Source of the DNA: Oscillospiraceae bacterium
GTDB taxonomy: Bacteria > Bacillota_A > Clostridia > Oscillospirales > CAG-272
NCBI GenBank assembly: GCA_015064665.1
Contig: SVRU01000004.1
Location: 1-54,728 of the forward strand
Direction of reading: 5' to 3'
DNA length: 54,728 nucleotides
Position numbers and translations under genes: made by a program
Shown here: piece after piece, positions 1-8,054 of the stretch
Position numbering within the stretch: the stretch's first letter is position 1
Layout of the letters: each line of letters starts with the position of its first letter
The notes under the pieces: generated by a model
What the model saw: only the letters and a program-made list of their open reading frames with translations
What the model was told of the DNA's origin: nothing
The model's database searches: none

Positions 1-1315
1 AAATCTGATCCAGTGTTTTTTGAACTCTATCGCTCTCATCAAAAACGACAATATCGAATCCTCTGAGGGCAACCTCCAAAAACGGCTCTCGATTTTTTCC
101 AACTCGAGAAATTGCAAAACCAGCTACAGTTGTGAGAACAACAGAACTTGTATAGCATTCGCGAAGCATTTTTGAGCCTGAGCATATATCAAAATACGGG
201 CAAAGACGAGGGCTACCCTCGCTTGTTTCTTTCAAAGAAAAACACGGTTCTTTTCCGTAAGTTAAGCTCTCGGTTTCGCTATCGTTCATTCCGTCAACCA
301 TGCACGCATTGGTTAAATACTGAGATATTTCCGTAGGCAAGCACACTTTACCAGGCTCTGTTATTTGATTTATATATTTTAGCCTTTCGTTTCTGCCCAC
401 GAGAGGAGAACAGTTCACATCGAATTTGTGAAGATATCTCCACAGATTAAAAACCTCGGCAACGGTATCCAGCACAACAACGATCTTTCTGTTGTTCTTA
501 TTTGCCCAATACGACAATACCTTAATGAACGTCGATTTTCCTGAACCAACCATGCCCACTATGTTTATTGTCTGCGCAATAGAAAGTTCCTGACACCGCG
601 ATACTTTGCCGTCTTCTACCGCTTTTACAACATTGCTTTGAAGTATATTGTAACAATAATCGCCCGGCTGCATATCTCTCATTTCTTTTGCACATTCAAG
701 AAGCTCTGATATCGATATCGTAATAACTTCTGCTTTTCTGTGCTCGAGAACAACCGATTTTTGACAAGGAAGAACAGATTTTTCCGTAAAATAAACCTTT
801 ACTTTTTCTGTTTTCTTCTCATCCTCTTTTGAAGATACATAATAGTAATAACTCCCGGTTCCTGCCGTTGGATATACATCCTTATGATAGGCGCAATCAC
901 TCCAAAGCTTATTCCATTCTTCCAAACGTTTTTCATAGGGGTGCGGATATGTGCCTTTATTTCTTTTTGCCTTGATCTTACCATCTTCGTTGACAAAATC
1001 AAATGCTCTTATACCATCATATTTGCTCGAGCGATATGTTTCAAGAGCATCTTGCCAGTACTTACGTGAACGATAACATCCAAGTGTGAAACGAGCCAGT
1101 TGAAGTTTGTGATCAGCTTCGCTTCCCTGCTTTATACCGATGAGTTGATATTGCGAAAATAACAAATATGCTTTTTCCGCCTCAGGGACTTCTGCGTACG
1201 TTGTTAACAGGTGTAATACCGCTTCAATAGCAGCAAAATTTTCTCGAGACATCATATTATCGTCAAAATATCCTTGTAACGGTGCATACCATTCATACGA
1301 TTCTTTTTTAGCCAT
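1..1315 (-). CDS. DinG/XPD-type Fe-S helicase of a pPIWI-RE-like defence operon (C-terminus beyond window)
   Basis: The reading frame opens at ATG 1315-1313, overlaps the upstream nuclease gene by 8 bp and runs open off the left edge (438 codons seen). An N-terminal region of about 240 residues has no motif I recognise. It is followed by a Walker A loop (VGMVGSGKST, about residues 253-262) and a DExx-type Walker B (VVFDESD, DESD at 426-429). Between them sit four cysteines (about 338, 358, 372 and 378), the last two as CPYFDIC, which is how XPD/DinG helicases hold their 4Fe-4S cluster. pPIWI-RE systems are known to consist of a PIWI protein, a REase and a DinG-type helicase, so the PIWI gene would be expected further left. 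The role, unwinding an R-loop or duplex for the nuclease/PIWI pair, is inferred. The helicase class is fairly sure; the system name rests mainly on the neighbour. Confidence 0.72.
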   Translation of the reverse strand, partial: MAKKESYEWYAPLQGYFDDNMMSRENFAAIEAVLHLLTTYAEVPEAEKAYLLFSQYQLIGIKQGSEADHKLQLARFTLGCYRSRKYWQDALETYRSSKYDGIRAFDFVNEDGKIKAKRNKGTYPHPYEKRLEEWNKLWSDCAYHKDVYPTAGTGSYYYYVSSKEDEKKTEKVKVYFTEKSVLPCQKSVVLEHRKAEVITISISELLECAKEMRDMQPGDYCYNILQSNVVKAVEDGKVSRCQELSIAQTINIVGMVGSGKSTFIKVLSYWANKNNRKIVVVLDTVAEVFNLWRYLHKFDVNCSPLVGRNERLKYINQITEPGKVCLPTEISQYLTNACMVDGMNDSETESLTYGKEPCFSLKETSEGSPRLCPYFDICSGSKMLRECYTSSVVLTTVAGFAISRVGKNREPFLEVALRGFDIVVFDESDRVQKTLDQI

Positions 1316-2438
1316 TCAACTCACCTACTTTCTTTTTGATTTTTTTCTTTATAACAGCCAATGTAACACATTTTATGTTAGGCTGACCGGTTAAGATCTT
1401 GTTTACGACAGCGGTGTAATTATTTTTGTTTCTTGTATATTCTGTAGGAACAACATAAAAACCGTATTTGTAATTGCCTGACGGGAATCCGCCATCTTGT
1501 TTGATTTTGGAACAAAGTGAAAGTGCATTGCGATATGCTTTGGCGTCAATCTCCCATACCTCACCGTCAGAAAAACGAATTTCTATATCAAATCTGTCCT
1601 TCTGCGGCCACAAAGAATAGTCCAGTGCATGCTTTTCACAATACCTGGCAATATCTATCTCCAGTTTTCCGGGTTGCGCAAAATACCGCATAACGCCTTT
1701 CTTTAATCTATAAACATGCTCAGATGAAGCGTCCTTCCATGCCTCAACAGAAATAACTGGCAAATGTTCTAAGCAATATTCTGACACGCAAGAAAGACCG
1801 TAATCCTTCTCTACCATTGTCCATCCGCATGCAGGGCATATAGTATATCGTTCTTCAAATTGCTCATATGCAAGATTTAATGCATCTTTCGCTATCGTAT
1901 TATCCGCATATTCTGACAAAAAAGCTCTTCTATCTTCGATTGTAATCACGGGATGCTCTATGATATACTTTCGGACCTTTACGTAATCCTCTTGTGAGAG
2001 TTGTATAATTTTTTCATACAGAGCGTGTTCGTCCGTTCCTTCAATGATATCGCTTTCCTGAGTATTCAAAAACTCAACGCACTCTTCTGTAACCGTATAA
2101 AGATCTGTTTTTCCGCGCTTAAACGCAAAAGGGCCATATGCATAAAAAGGTTGTTCCTCAATTTTAATATTTTGAAGAACATCTTTGTCCCAGTCATTAA
2201 ACCACTCGCAAATGGGCTTACATATGTAATGAGACAAAAAAGAACTCTCATCTGCATATTTGAAAGCATTTTCCCCGACACAACCAAATTCCAAGCAAGC
2301 AGCTAAAAACATATTTATCCCTCGCTGCAAGTCTCGGCTGTAAGGATATCTATTCGGGGAATCTTTCAATAGTTTTTCTTTCTCCACCAATCCCTTGGCA
2401 ATAAAGGCGAATGCCTTTTGTAAATGAATCACATTCAT
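1308..2438 (-). CDS. REase-fold nuclease associated with pPIWI-RE
   Basis: A 376-residue protein and the first gene of the leftward operon. The N-terminal 190 residues are alpha-helical and unassigned. A zinc-ribbon-like knuckle follows (CPAC at 201-204, Cys217, Cys222), then a C-terminal nuclease domain. The motif LWPQKDRFDIEIRF...WEIDAK places Asp284, Asp298 and Lys300 in the D-(x)n-D/E-x-K arrangement of the restriction-endonuclease fold. The surrounding pattern (LWP, then FSDGEVWEIDAKAYRN, then a VVPTEY strand) matches my memory of the REase that accompanies pPIWI-RE proteins. The predicted function is cleavage of invading nucleic acid in complex with the helicase and the off-window PIWI protein. 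Its stop lies inside the start of the helicase gene, so the two are translationally coupled. It could also be a stand-alone restriction-type nuclease, but the helicase partner argues against that. Confidence 0.72.
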   Translation of the reverse strand: MNVIHLQKAFAFIAKGLVEKEKLLKDSPNRYPYSRDLQRGINMFLAACLEFGCVGENAFKYADESSFLSHYICKPICEWFNDWDKDVLQNIKIEEQPFYAYGPFAFKRGKTDLYTVTEECVEFLNTQESDIIEGTDEHALYEKIIQLSQEDYVKVRKYIIEHPVITIEDRRAFLSEYADNTIAKDALNLAYEQFEERYTICPACGWTMVEKDYGLSCVSEYCLEHLPVISVEAWKDASSEHVYRLKKGVMRYFAQPGKLEIDIARYCEKHALDYSLWPQKDRFDIEIRFSDGEVWEIDAKAYRNALSLCSKIKQDGGFPSGNYKYGFYVVPTEYTRNKNNYTAVVNKILTGQPNIKCVTLAVIKKKIKKKVGELNG

Positions 2439-2465
2439 AAAAACCTCCTAATAAAACAAAAAAGC

Positions 2466-2485
2466 ATCTCTTGCGTACAAGAGAT
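2466..2485 (-). promoter_or_regulatory. Stem-loop in the leader of the defence operon
   Basis: A perfect 8-bp inverted repeat (ATCTCTTG / CAAGAGAT, 4-nt loop) lies inside the roughly 125-nt leader between the predicted transcription start and the nuclease start codon. It has no U-run, so it is not a terminator. It could be an operator or an mRNA structure. Function unknown. Confidence 0.4.
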
Positions 2486-2570
2486 ACTCTACCATATCAC
2501 AAAACATAGACCTCGCCCCGTCAACAAGGGTGGCTATATGAATAATTCGATTTTTCTCGTGTACGGTTAT

Positions 2571-2599
2571 ATTATACCATACAAATGCAACTCTGTCAA
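2571..2599 (-). promoter_or_regulatory. Perfect consensus sigma-A promoter of the REase-helicase operon
   Basis: Read leftward, TTGACA (2599-2594) and TATAAT (2576-2571) are separated by exactly 17 bp. Both hexamers match the consensus fully, so strong constitutive transcription is expected unless a repressor acts. The start would be near 2564. Confidence 0.85.
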
Positions 2600-2722
2600 C
2601 ACCCTTTGAAAAACTTTTTTCTTTGCTTACTGCGTATCAAATTTTGCACCTTGAATGTAGGGGCGGTTTTTAAATTTCGACACTGATATGCTTTTAGTTC
2701 CGTTTTGATATTTGGAAAAGGT

Positions 2723-2767
2723 ACAGCCGATGAGGTTCTGGGAGATTCCTCATCGGCTGTTTTCTTT
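2723..2767 (+). terminator. Orphan rho-independent terminator
   Basis: A 13-bp perfect stem (ACAGCCGATGAGG, 2723-2735, with its complement at 2748-2760) and a 12-nt loop are followed by TTTCTTT. It is a strong rightward terminator, but no rightward gene precedes it in the window. It may be left over from a lost gene, or it may block antisense transcription into the defence operon. Confidence 0.75.
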
Positions 2768-2952
2768 GTATATAGCGGTGTAAATTTTGAAAAATTATTA
2801 TTGGGAAAAGACTTGCTTTTTCAGGAATTCAGAGTTACAATATAGCAAGCCTGGGCGAATATTTTGTTTTCTTTAGTTTACATTTTAATGCACGGGCGTT
2901 TGGTGTGTTAGGACACATCTCTCTGTTTTTTCTCGTTATATTTGAGTTTAGA

Positions 2953-2976
2953 AAACGACCACAATAAACGACCACA
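2953..2976 (+). repeat. Two 11-bp direct repeats, 13-bp period
   Basis: AAACGACCACA occurs at 2953-2963 and again at 2966-2976. Only two copies are present. The purpose is unknown; it could be a protein-binding pair or a trace of a recombination end. Confidence 0.45.
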
Positions 2977-3227
2977 GTTATGCTTGGATTACTTGGATTT
3001 AAGAGCATACCGTGCGAGATTCAGCAGAGTTCTCCTACACAAAAGCATCAAAAAGCACTGAATTAGAATGTAAATAATTGTTTACCCGCGTTGGGGTGAT
3101 AGAGATAAGTTGTTCAAGTTTTCTCTTATATATTTATAGACGTTCCGCTTGATGATATCGAGTTTGCAAATTAAGTTGTCGAGATAATTTCTTCCAAATT
3201 TTCGATTATGAAAAGTTACGCGCTTTC

Positions 3228-3347
3228 TCAGAGTTTATTTTGAGCTTTCACTTCGCCGCTCTTTTTATCAACAACTTCCTCCTCTACGATTCCTATTTTA
3301 AAAGCAAAATCTGAGGGTTTATATACGGTTTTAGTTTTTATAAATAA
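3228..3347 (-). pseudogene. Possible gene relic (C-terminal fragment)
   Basis: The minus strand keeps an open stretch of about 39 codons ending in TGA at 3230-3228. It reads as a protein-like, charged C-terminus (for example YKPSDFAFKIGIVEEE). It has no start codon, and a stop lies directly upstream. The family is not recognised. It could be chance coding potential. Confidence 0.25.
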
Positions 3348-3362
3348 TTAGACAGCTTTTTA

Positions 3363-3391
3363 TTGACTTTTTGATAAAAGTATGGTAAGAT
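3363..3391 (+). promoter_or_regulatory. Sigma-A promoter of the amidohydrolase gene
   Basis: TTGACT (3363-3368), a 17-bp spacer and TAAGAT (3386-3391) lie 50 bp before the start codon. Confidence 0.7.
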
Positions 3392-3441
3392 AACTTAATA
3401 AAAAACGGAGAGTCAAGCAGCTTTTATTCTGCGAAAAAACT

Positions 3442-4233
3442 ATGGAAATTATAGACGCGCACGCACACATATATCCCGAAAAAATTGCAGCCAAAGCAAC
3501 GGAAACAATAGGAAGGTTTTACGATATAAAAATGGAGATGCCGGCAGGCACGGCAGAAAGACTGATTGAAGACGGAAAGCGAAACGGGGTCAGCCGTTTC
3601 GTCGTTCATTCGGTCGCTACAACGGCGCATCAAGTGCGTTCAATCAACGAATTTATTAAGCGAGAGGTTGATGCGCATCCCGAATTTATAGGATTCATTA
3701 CTCTGCACCAGGATTTATCCGAAGAAGAAATTGCAGAAGAGATAGATTGGGCTATCTCAAACAATATGCGAGGAATCAAGCTTCATCCGGATTTTCAAAA
3801 ATTCAATATAGACGATGAAGCAGTAGAAAAATTCTACCGCTCAGCAAGCGGCAAGCTCCCGATTTTGTTTCATATTGGGGATGACCGATACGAATTTTCA
3901 AAGCCCCACCGCCTTGTCAAAATGGCTAAAAAATACCCCGACGTAAATTTTATCGCCGCTCATTTCGGCGGATATCGTTGCTGGGACGACGCGCATCTTT
4001 ACCGCGGTCTTAATAACGTTTATTTCGATACCTGCTCGTCTCTTCCCTTTATTGACGTCGAAAGGGCTCGCGAAATTATTGATATGCACGGTGCAGATAA
4101 GTTTTTGTTTGGAACCGACTTTCCAATGTGGGATGCGGAAAGTGAGCTTGAAAGATTTAATAAAATACCGCTTACAGAAGATGAGAAAGAGATGATTTAC
4201 AGCGGTAATATTAAAAGACTTTTGAAGCTTTAA
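3442..4233 (+). CDS. Metal-dependent amidohydrolase (amidohydrolase-2 / TIM-barrel family)
   Basis: A 263-residue protein with the amidohydrolase superfamily signature: an N-terminal HxH (DAHAHIY, His7 and His9), GIKLHPDFQ in the middle, a following strand with His (ILFHIGDD), AAHFGG, and a C-terminal metal Asp in LFGTDFPMW. Its length fits the amidohydrolase-2 group (PF04909), which includes decarboxylases and lactonases, so the substrate cannot be read from the sequence. The gene stands alone, with its own promoter upstream and a terminator downstream. ATG 3442 gives the conserved HxH its usual place, although no clear Shine-Dalgarno precedes it. The protein is cytoplasmic, with no signal peptide. 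Confidence 0.85.
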   Translation: MEIIDAHAHIYPEKIAAKATETIGRFYDIKMEMPAGTAERLIEDGKRNGVSRFVVHSVATTAHQVRSINEFIKREVDAHPEFIGFITLHQDLSEEEIAEEIDWAISNNMRGIKLHPDFQKFNIDDEAVEKFYRSASGKLPILFHIGDDRYEFSKPHRLVKMAKKYPDVNFIAAHFGGYRCWDDAHLYRGLNNVYFDTCSSLPFIDVERAREIIDMHGADKFLFGTDFPMWDAESELERFNKIPLTEDEKEMIYSGNIKRLLKL

Positions 4234-4269
4234 TTCTTTTTTGTAAATAAAGCGTTACATTTTTAGCAA

Positions 4270-4310
4270 AAAAAGAGAGCGCGGACTGTAGAATCCGCAC
4301 TCTCTTTTTT
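4270..4310. terminator. Bidirectional terminator between convergent genes
   Basis: The imperfect stem AGAGAGCGCGGA / TCCGCACTCTCT (one mismatch) is flanked by A-runs on the left and T-runs on the right. It can end both the amidohydrolase transcript and the leftward leucine dehydrogenase operon. Confidence 0.8.
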
Positions 4311-4359
4311 GCTTGTCTTCAAAACAAACTGCCACCCGTGTGACAAAATTCGCATTTTA

Positions 4360-5391
4360 TCAGCGATAAATCAAGGATTCTGCATATTTCGTTGCGATAA
4401 CGCCTTCGGGCTCACCGGTGGTCTTAGACTCGGTAAGAATATGCTCAATTGAGTTGTAGATATTGTCAACCTTCCGAAGAACAGCCTCCTTGTTGTAAGG
4501 ACCGTCAACCTCTGCTGCAGCATTGATAACACCGCCGCCGTTGATTACGAAGTCGGGAGCGTAGAATATTCCGCGAGCCTTGAGAGCAAGTCCCGAAGCA
4601 TCGTCGAGAATCTGGTTGTTAGCGCCTCCGGCAACTGCTTTACAGTTAAGCACGGGAATGGTGTTGGGATTGATTATAGCACCCATTGCGTTGGGAGAGA
4701 AGATATCGCACTTCTGGCTGTAAATATCCTCGGTGGGAACTACTACTGCGCCAAACTCATCTGCTGCGCGCTCTGCGATAGCCTTGTTGCTACGGTTGCA
4801 AACGATAAGCTTTGCGCCGCTCTCATGAAGAAGACGGCAGAGATCGTAACCAACCTTACCAAGACCCTGAACGGCGATGGTAAGACCGTCGAGAGAATCA
4901 GAGCCGAAAGCAACCTTCGCGGTAGCCTTGATACCCTGCCATACGCCGCGTGCAGTGAAGGGCGAGGGGTCGCCGCTATTCTGAGGAAGACCGCAGATGT
5001 GGTTCGTTTTGCGAAGCATAACGAGTGCATCGTCACAAGTGGTATTTACGTCCTCAGCGGTGATGTACTCGCCGCCAAGATTGTTAACTGCCTCGCCGAA
5101 GGCCTCGAACATAGCTTCGGTTTTCTGAGAAGGATCTGCGATAATTACACCCTTTGCACCGCCGTGAGCAAGACCTGCAACAGCATTCTTGTGGGACATG
5201 CCGCGAGAAAGACGGAGAACGTCGAAGAGAGCATCGTCAAATGATGCATAGGGGAAAAGACGGCATCCGCCGATTGCCGGACCGAGATTAGTGTTGTGGA
5301 TGGCAATAATCGCCTTAAGACCGGCTTTTTCATTGTTTACGAACAATACCTTTTCATGACGGTATTTGCTCATTTCAGTCATTGCGTTCAT
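4360..5391 (-). CDS. Leucine dehydrogenase (Glu/Leu/Phe/Val dehydrogenase family)
   Basis: A 343-residue NAD-dependent amino acid dehydrogenase that interconverts branched-chain 2-oxoacids plus ammonia with Leu, Val or Ile. The N-terminal catalytic domain carries LGPAIGGCR and the catalytic-lysine region (GMSHKNAVAGLAHGGAKGV). AEDVNTT follows, then a Rossmann domain with VQGLGKVGYD. The length matches leucine dehydrogenases and is shorter than glutamate dehydrogenases. It is the last gene of the leftward operon, 38 bp after the oxidoreductase gamma gene. Under valine T-box control, the amination direction (last step of synthesis) is the likelier physiological one. Val or Phe as the main substrate cannot be excluded. 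Confidence 0.9.
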   Translation of the reverse strand: MNAMTEMSKYRHEKVLFVNNEKAGLKAIIAIHNTNLGPAIGGCRLFPYASFDDALFDVLRLSRGMSHKNAVAGLAHGGAKGVIIADPSQKTEAMFEAFGEAVNNLGGEYITAEDVNTTCDDALVMLRKTNHICGLPQNSGDPSPFTARGVWQGIKATAKVAFGSDSLDGLTIAVQGLGKVGYDLCRLLHESGAKLIVCNRSNKAIAERAADEFGAVVVPTEDIYSQKCDIFSPNAMGAIINPNTIPVLNCKAVAGGANNQILDDASGLALKARGIFYAPDFVINGGGVINAAAEVDGPYNKEAVLRKVDNIYNSIEHILTESKTTGEPEGVIATKYAESLIYR

Positions 5392-5429
5392 AAAATTATA
5401 GTCTCCTTTTGGAAATATAGAATATAAAA

Positions 5430-5969
5430 TCAGTTGTTATAGTCCTTGCCGAGCTGAAGAGCCTTCATATTAAGCTCCTTGAGGGCAGCCTTTTTGAGAG
5501 GCACGAGCTTCTCAATCACCTCTGCCACACCGTCAAAGGTAAGCTCGGGATTGTTTTCAAGAAGATTGCCGACTATTATCATATTTGCGAGAGAAGCAAT
5601 TCCCTCGTCCTTTGCCATCTGAGTTGCGGGAATATAGAACACCTCAACGTCGCCGCGCTCAACTTTTGCGTTTATCAGAGATGAATCAACGTAGATCTGA
5701 CCGCCTGCTGCAACAGAATCTACGTACTTCTGAAGCGAAGGAAGGTTCATTGCAATAAGAACGTCGGGAGTTGTAATAATGGGTGAGCCGACGGGATCAT
5801 CGGAAAGAATAACATTGCAGTTTGCAGTGCCACCGCGCATTTCGGGTCCGTAAGACGGAAGCCAGGAAACCTGAAGCTCATCTATAAGTCCCTTATACGC
5901 GAGGAATTTACCCGAGAAAAGAATTCCCTGTCCGCCGAAGCCCGCAATAAGAATCTGAGTTGTTTTCAT
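5430..5969 (-). CDS. vorC: 2-oxoacid:ferredoxin oxidoreductase, gamma subunit (VOR type)
   Basis: A 179-residue gamma/catalytic-domain subunit of the pyruvate/ketoisovalerate ferredoxin oxidoreductase family, marked by the N-terminal GFGGQG loop and the SYGPEMRGG motif. It works with the alpha, beta and ferredoxin subunits encoded just upstream. The enzyme interconverts a branched-chain 2-oxoacid plus CoA and acyl-CoA plus CO2 and reduced ferredoxin. Its start lies 1 bp after the beta gene ends, so the four subunits are tightly coupled. A neighbouring leucine dehydrogenase favours branched-chain substrates over 2-oxoglutarate, but korC cannot be ruled out from sequence alone. Confidence 0.85.
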   Translation of the reverse strand: MKTTQILIAGFGGQGILFSGKFLAYKGLIDELQVSWLPSYGPEMRGGTANCNVILSDDPVGSPIITTPDVLIAMNLPSLQKYVDSVAAGGQIYVDSSLINAKVERGDVEVFYIPATQMAKDEGIASLANMIIVGNLLENNPELTFDGVAEVIEKLVPLKKAALKELNMKALQLGKDYNN

Positions 5970-5970
5970 C

Positions 5971-6729
5971 TTATTTGCCCTCCTCTGCGCTTCTGTCTTT
6001 GTATACGCCGATAGGATAATACGGAAGCATATCGCTCTCTACCCATTCAAGCGCTGCTTTGGGAGTCATACCCCAGTTGGTGGGACAAGCGGAAACCACC
6101 TCTACGAGCGAGAATCCCTTGCCGTTTATCTGATTCTCAAACGCACGCTTTATAGCCTTCTTTGCATTCTTGACGTTTTTTACGTTGTTGACGGCAACTC
6201 TTGCGATATATTCGGGACCCTCGAGAGTCGCAAGCATCTCGCTGACCTTGATAGGCCAACCGCAATGATTTACGTCACGTCCGTAGGGAGAGGTCTGCGT
6301 GACCTGGCCCGGAAGACTGGTAGGAGCCATCTGTCCGCCCGTCATACCGTAAATCGCGTTGTTAACGAAGATAACCGTTATGTTCTCGTTTCTTGCAGCG
6401 GAGTGAACTGTCTCAGCCATACCGATAGAAGCGAGGTCGCCGTCACCTTGATAGGTGAACACAACGTTCTCGGGACGGCAACGCTTTATACCCGTAGCAA
6501 CGGCGGGAGCTCTTCCGTGAGGCGCCTCGATCATATCGCAGGCAAAGTAATCATAAGCCATAACCGCGCATCCGACGGGAGCAACGCCTATAGCCTTTCC
6601 CTCAATACCAAGCTCGTCAATAACCTCGGCTACGAGACGGTGAATAATACCGTGAGGACAGCCGGGACAATAATGAAACGGTGCGTCCGTCAAGGATTTC
6701 GGTTTTTCAAATACAACTGCCATTATCAA
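5971..6729 (-). CDS. vorA: 2-oxoacid:ferredoxin oxidoreductase, beta (thiamine diphosphate) subunit
   Basis: A 252-residue subunit that binds thiamine diphosphate. Visible features are CPGCPHG near the N-terminus, the GDGDLASIG metal/ThDP motif and the following [12 protein letters not shown] segment. It opens with an ATG overlapping the alpha stop codon (ATGA), a sign of translational coupling. It is a soluble cytoplasmic subunit. Its length fits VOR/KOR beta chains. Together with the 68-residue ferredoxin and the separate alpha chain it completes the four-subunit form of the enzyme. Confidence 0.88.
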   Translation of the reverse strand: MIMAVVFEKPKSLTDAPFHYCPGCPHGIIHRLVAEVIDELGIEGKAIGVAPVGCAVMAYDYFACDMIEAPHGRAPAVATGIKRCRPENVVFTYQGDGDLASIGMAETVHSAARNENITVIFVNNAIYGMTGGQMAPTSLPGQVTQTSPYGRDVNHCGWPIKVSEMLATLEGPEYIARVAVNNVKNVKNAKKAIKRAFENQINGKGFSLVEVVSACPTNWGMTPKAALEWVESDMLPYYPIGVYKDRSAEEGK

Positions 6730-7784
6730 ATCACTCCTTTTCCGGCATGGCGAATAGCCTCAAGTATCTCGTCAGGAGACGGAATCATACCGCCCGTGCG
6801 GTTGCAAAGAGAAACGGGCACGCGGCATCCGGTAGCAAGTCTTACATCCTCAATCATCTGACCCATGCTGAGCTCGACCGATACAAACGCCTTTACGCTC
6901 TTTGCCGCCTCAAACGCCGCATTGGGAAACGGCCAAAGGGTGATAGGACGGATTAGACCGACCTTGATTCCCTCTTTTCGCGCAGCCGCAACGGCATTCT
7001 TTGCAACACGGGAAGCGATACCAAATGCCACGACGCATATCTCGGCATCATCCATCATATAATTCTCCCACATTGCCTCACACTTTTCTATTTCAGCGTA
7101 CTTTTCAAAACGCTCAAAGTTTTTCTTTTCAAGCTCATCGGGCTTAAGGTAAAGCGAGTTAACGATATTGTGCTTACGCTTACACTCGGTACCCGTAAGC
7201 GCCCAAGGCTTTTCATAGGTTTTGATCTCGGAATCCTCAAAGGTGATGGGCTCCATCATCTGACCAATGGTTCCGTCAGCGAGGATCATGGAGGTCATAA
7301 GATATTTGTCGGCAAGCTCAAAGCCCTTAATGGTAAGGCTTGCCATCTCCTGCACCGACGCGGGAGCAAGAACGATCATTCGGTAATCGCCGTGTCCACC
7401 GCCCTTGGTAGCCTGGAAATAATCCGACTGAGAGGGCTGAATACCGCCAAGACCCGGACCGCCTCTCTGAACGTTGACGACGAGTGCGGGAACATCGGAT
7501 CCCGCTATGTAGCTGAGCCCCTCTGCTTTGAGGGATATTCCGGGGCTGGACGAAGAGGTCATTACTCTCATACCTGCAGCCGCAGCTCCGTAAACCATAT
7601 TTATCGAGGCTATCTCACTTTCCGCCTGAAGAAAAACGCCGCCGATCTTTGGCATCTTCTTTGCCATATACGCAGCTATCTCCGTCTGGGGAGTGATCGG
7701 ATAACCGAAGTAGTGACGGCAACCTGCGCGAATTGCTGCCTCCGCAATTGCCTCGTTGCCCTTCATTAAAATTCTGTCTGCCAT
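6726..7784 (-). CDS. vorB: 2-oxoacid:ferredoxin oxidoreductase, alpha subunit (VorB type)
   Basis: The alpha chain, about 352 residues. It shows the N-terminal pyrimidine-binding domain ([28 protein letters not shown]), the [13 protein letters not shown] stretch and a QRGGPGLGG loop, then a transketolase C-terminal-like domain. I start it at ATG 7784 ([10 protein letters not shown]) because AAGGAG sits 6-7 bp upstream; a start 21 bp earlier would overlap that site. It lies 10 bp after the ferredoxin gene. The single-subunit split (alpha, beta, gamma, delta) is usual for branched-chain and 2-oxoglutarate enzymes of anaerobes. Confidence 0.88.
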   Translation of the reverse strand: MADRILMKGNEAIAEAAIRAGCRHYFGYPITPQTEIAAYMAKKMPKIGGVFLQAESEIASINMVYGAAAAGMRVMTSSSSPGISLKAEGLSYIAGSDVPALVVNVQRGGPGLGGIQPSQSDYFQATKGGGHGDYRMIVLAPASVQEMASLTIKGFELADKYLMTSMILADGTIGQMMEPITFEDSEIKTYEKPWALTGTECKRKHNIVNSLYLKPDELEKKNFERFEKYAEIEKCEAMWENYMMDDAEICVVAFGIASRVAKNAVAAARKEGIKVGLIRPITLWPFPNAAFEAAKSVKAFVSVELSMGQMIEDVRLATGCRVPVSLCNRTGGMIPSPDEILEAIRHAGKGVI

Positions 7785-7794
7785 GTCTTTCTCC

Positions 7795-8001
7795 TTACTT
7801 TTCAACCGTGATTATACAGTCGGGACACATAGTTGCGCAGAAAGCGCATCCGATACATTTATCCTCATCTTGCATATATGCGGGAGAATAGCCCTTTTTA
7901 TTGAGCTTATCCTCTGCGATAGCAAGACACTTTTTCGGACAGGCGTCAATGCACAGTCCGCATCCCTTACACATATCCGTATTAAAGGTTACCTTTGCCA
8001 T
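7795..8001 (-). CDS. vorD: 2x[4Fe-4S] ferredoxin, delta subunit of the oxidoreductase
   Basis: A 68-residue protein with two CxxCxxCxxxCP clusters (CKGCGLCIDACP and CIGCAFCATMCP). It is the electron-transfer subunit of the adjoining 2-oxoacid oxidoreductase, passing electrons between the ThDP centre and free ferredoxin. A good AAGGAG stands before its ATG. In the carboxylating direction it would deliver low-potential electrons to the enzyme. Confidence 0.9.
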   Translation of the reverse strand: MAKVTFNTDMCKGCGLCIDACPKKCLAIAEDKLNKKGYSPAYMQDEDKCIGCAFCATMCPDCIITVEK

Positions 8002-8054
8002 TTATAATCTCCTTTTCGATCCTATCCGTCCGATACGCATCAGCATTGGATAGG

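Larger units (their letters stand above)
2600..3441. other. Non-coding junction of about 0.84 kb, partly decayed
   Basis: No intact gene is visible on either strand. The stretch is AT-rich and holds an orphan rho-independent terminator (2723-2767), a pair of 11-bp direct repeats (2953-2976), a short relic reading frame on the minus strand (3228-3347), and the promoter of the amidohydrolase gene near its right end. It looks like the scar between an acquired defence island and core chromosome, which is an inference. Confidence 0.5.

Noticed and set aside
1..2438. Interpretation as a type I or III restriction-modification system
   Set aside because: No methyltransferase or specificity subunit is present. 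The Fe-S helicase type and coupled REase fit pPIWI-RE better.
2953..2976. CRISPR or iteron array
   Set aside because: Only two 11-bp copies with a 2-bp spacer; too short and too few for either.
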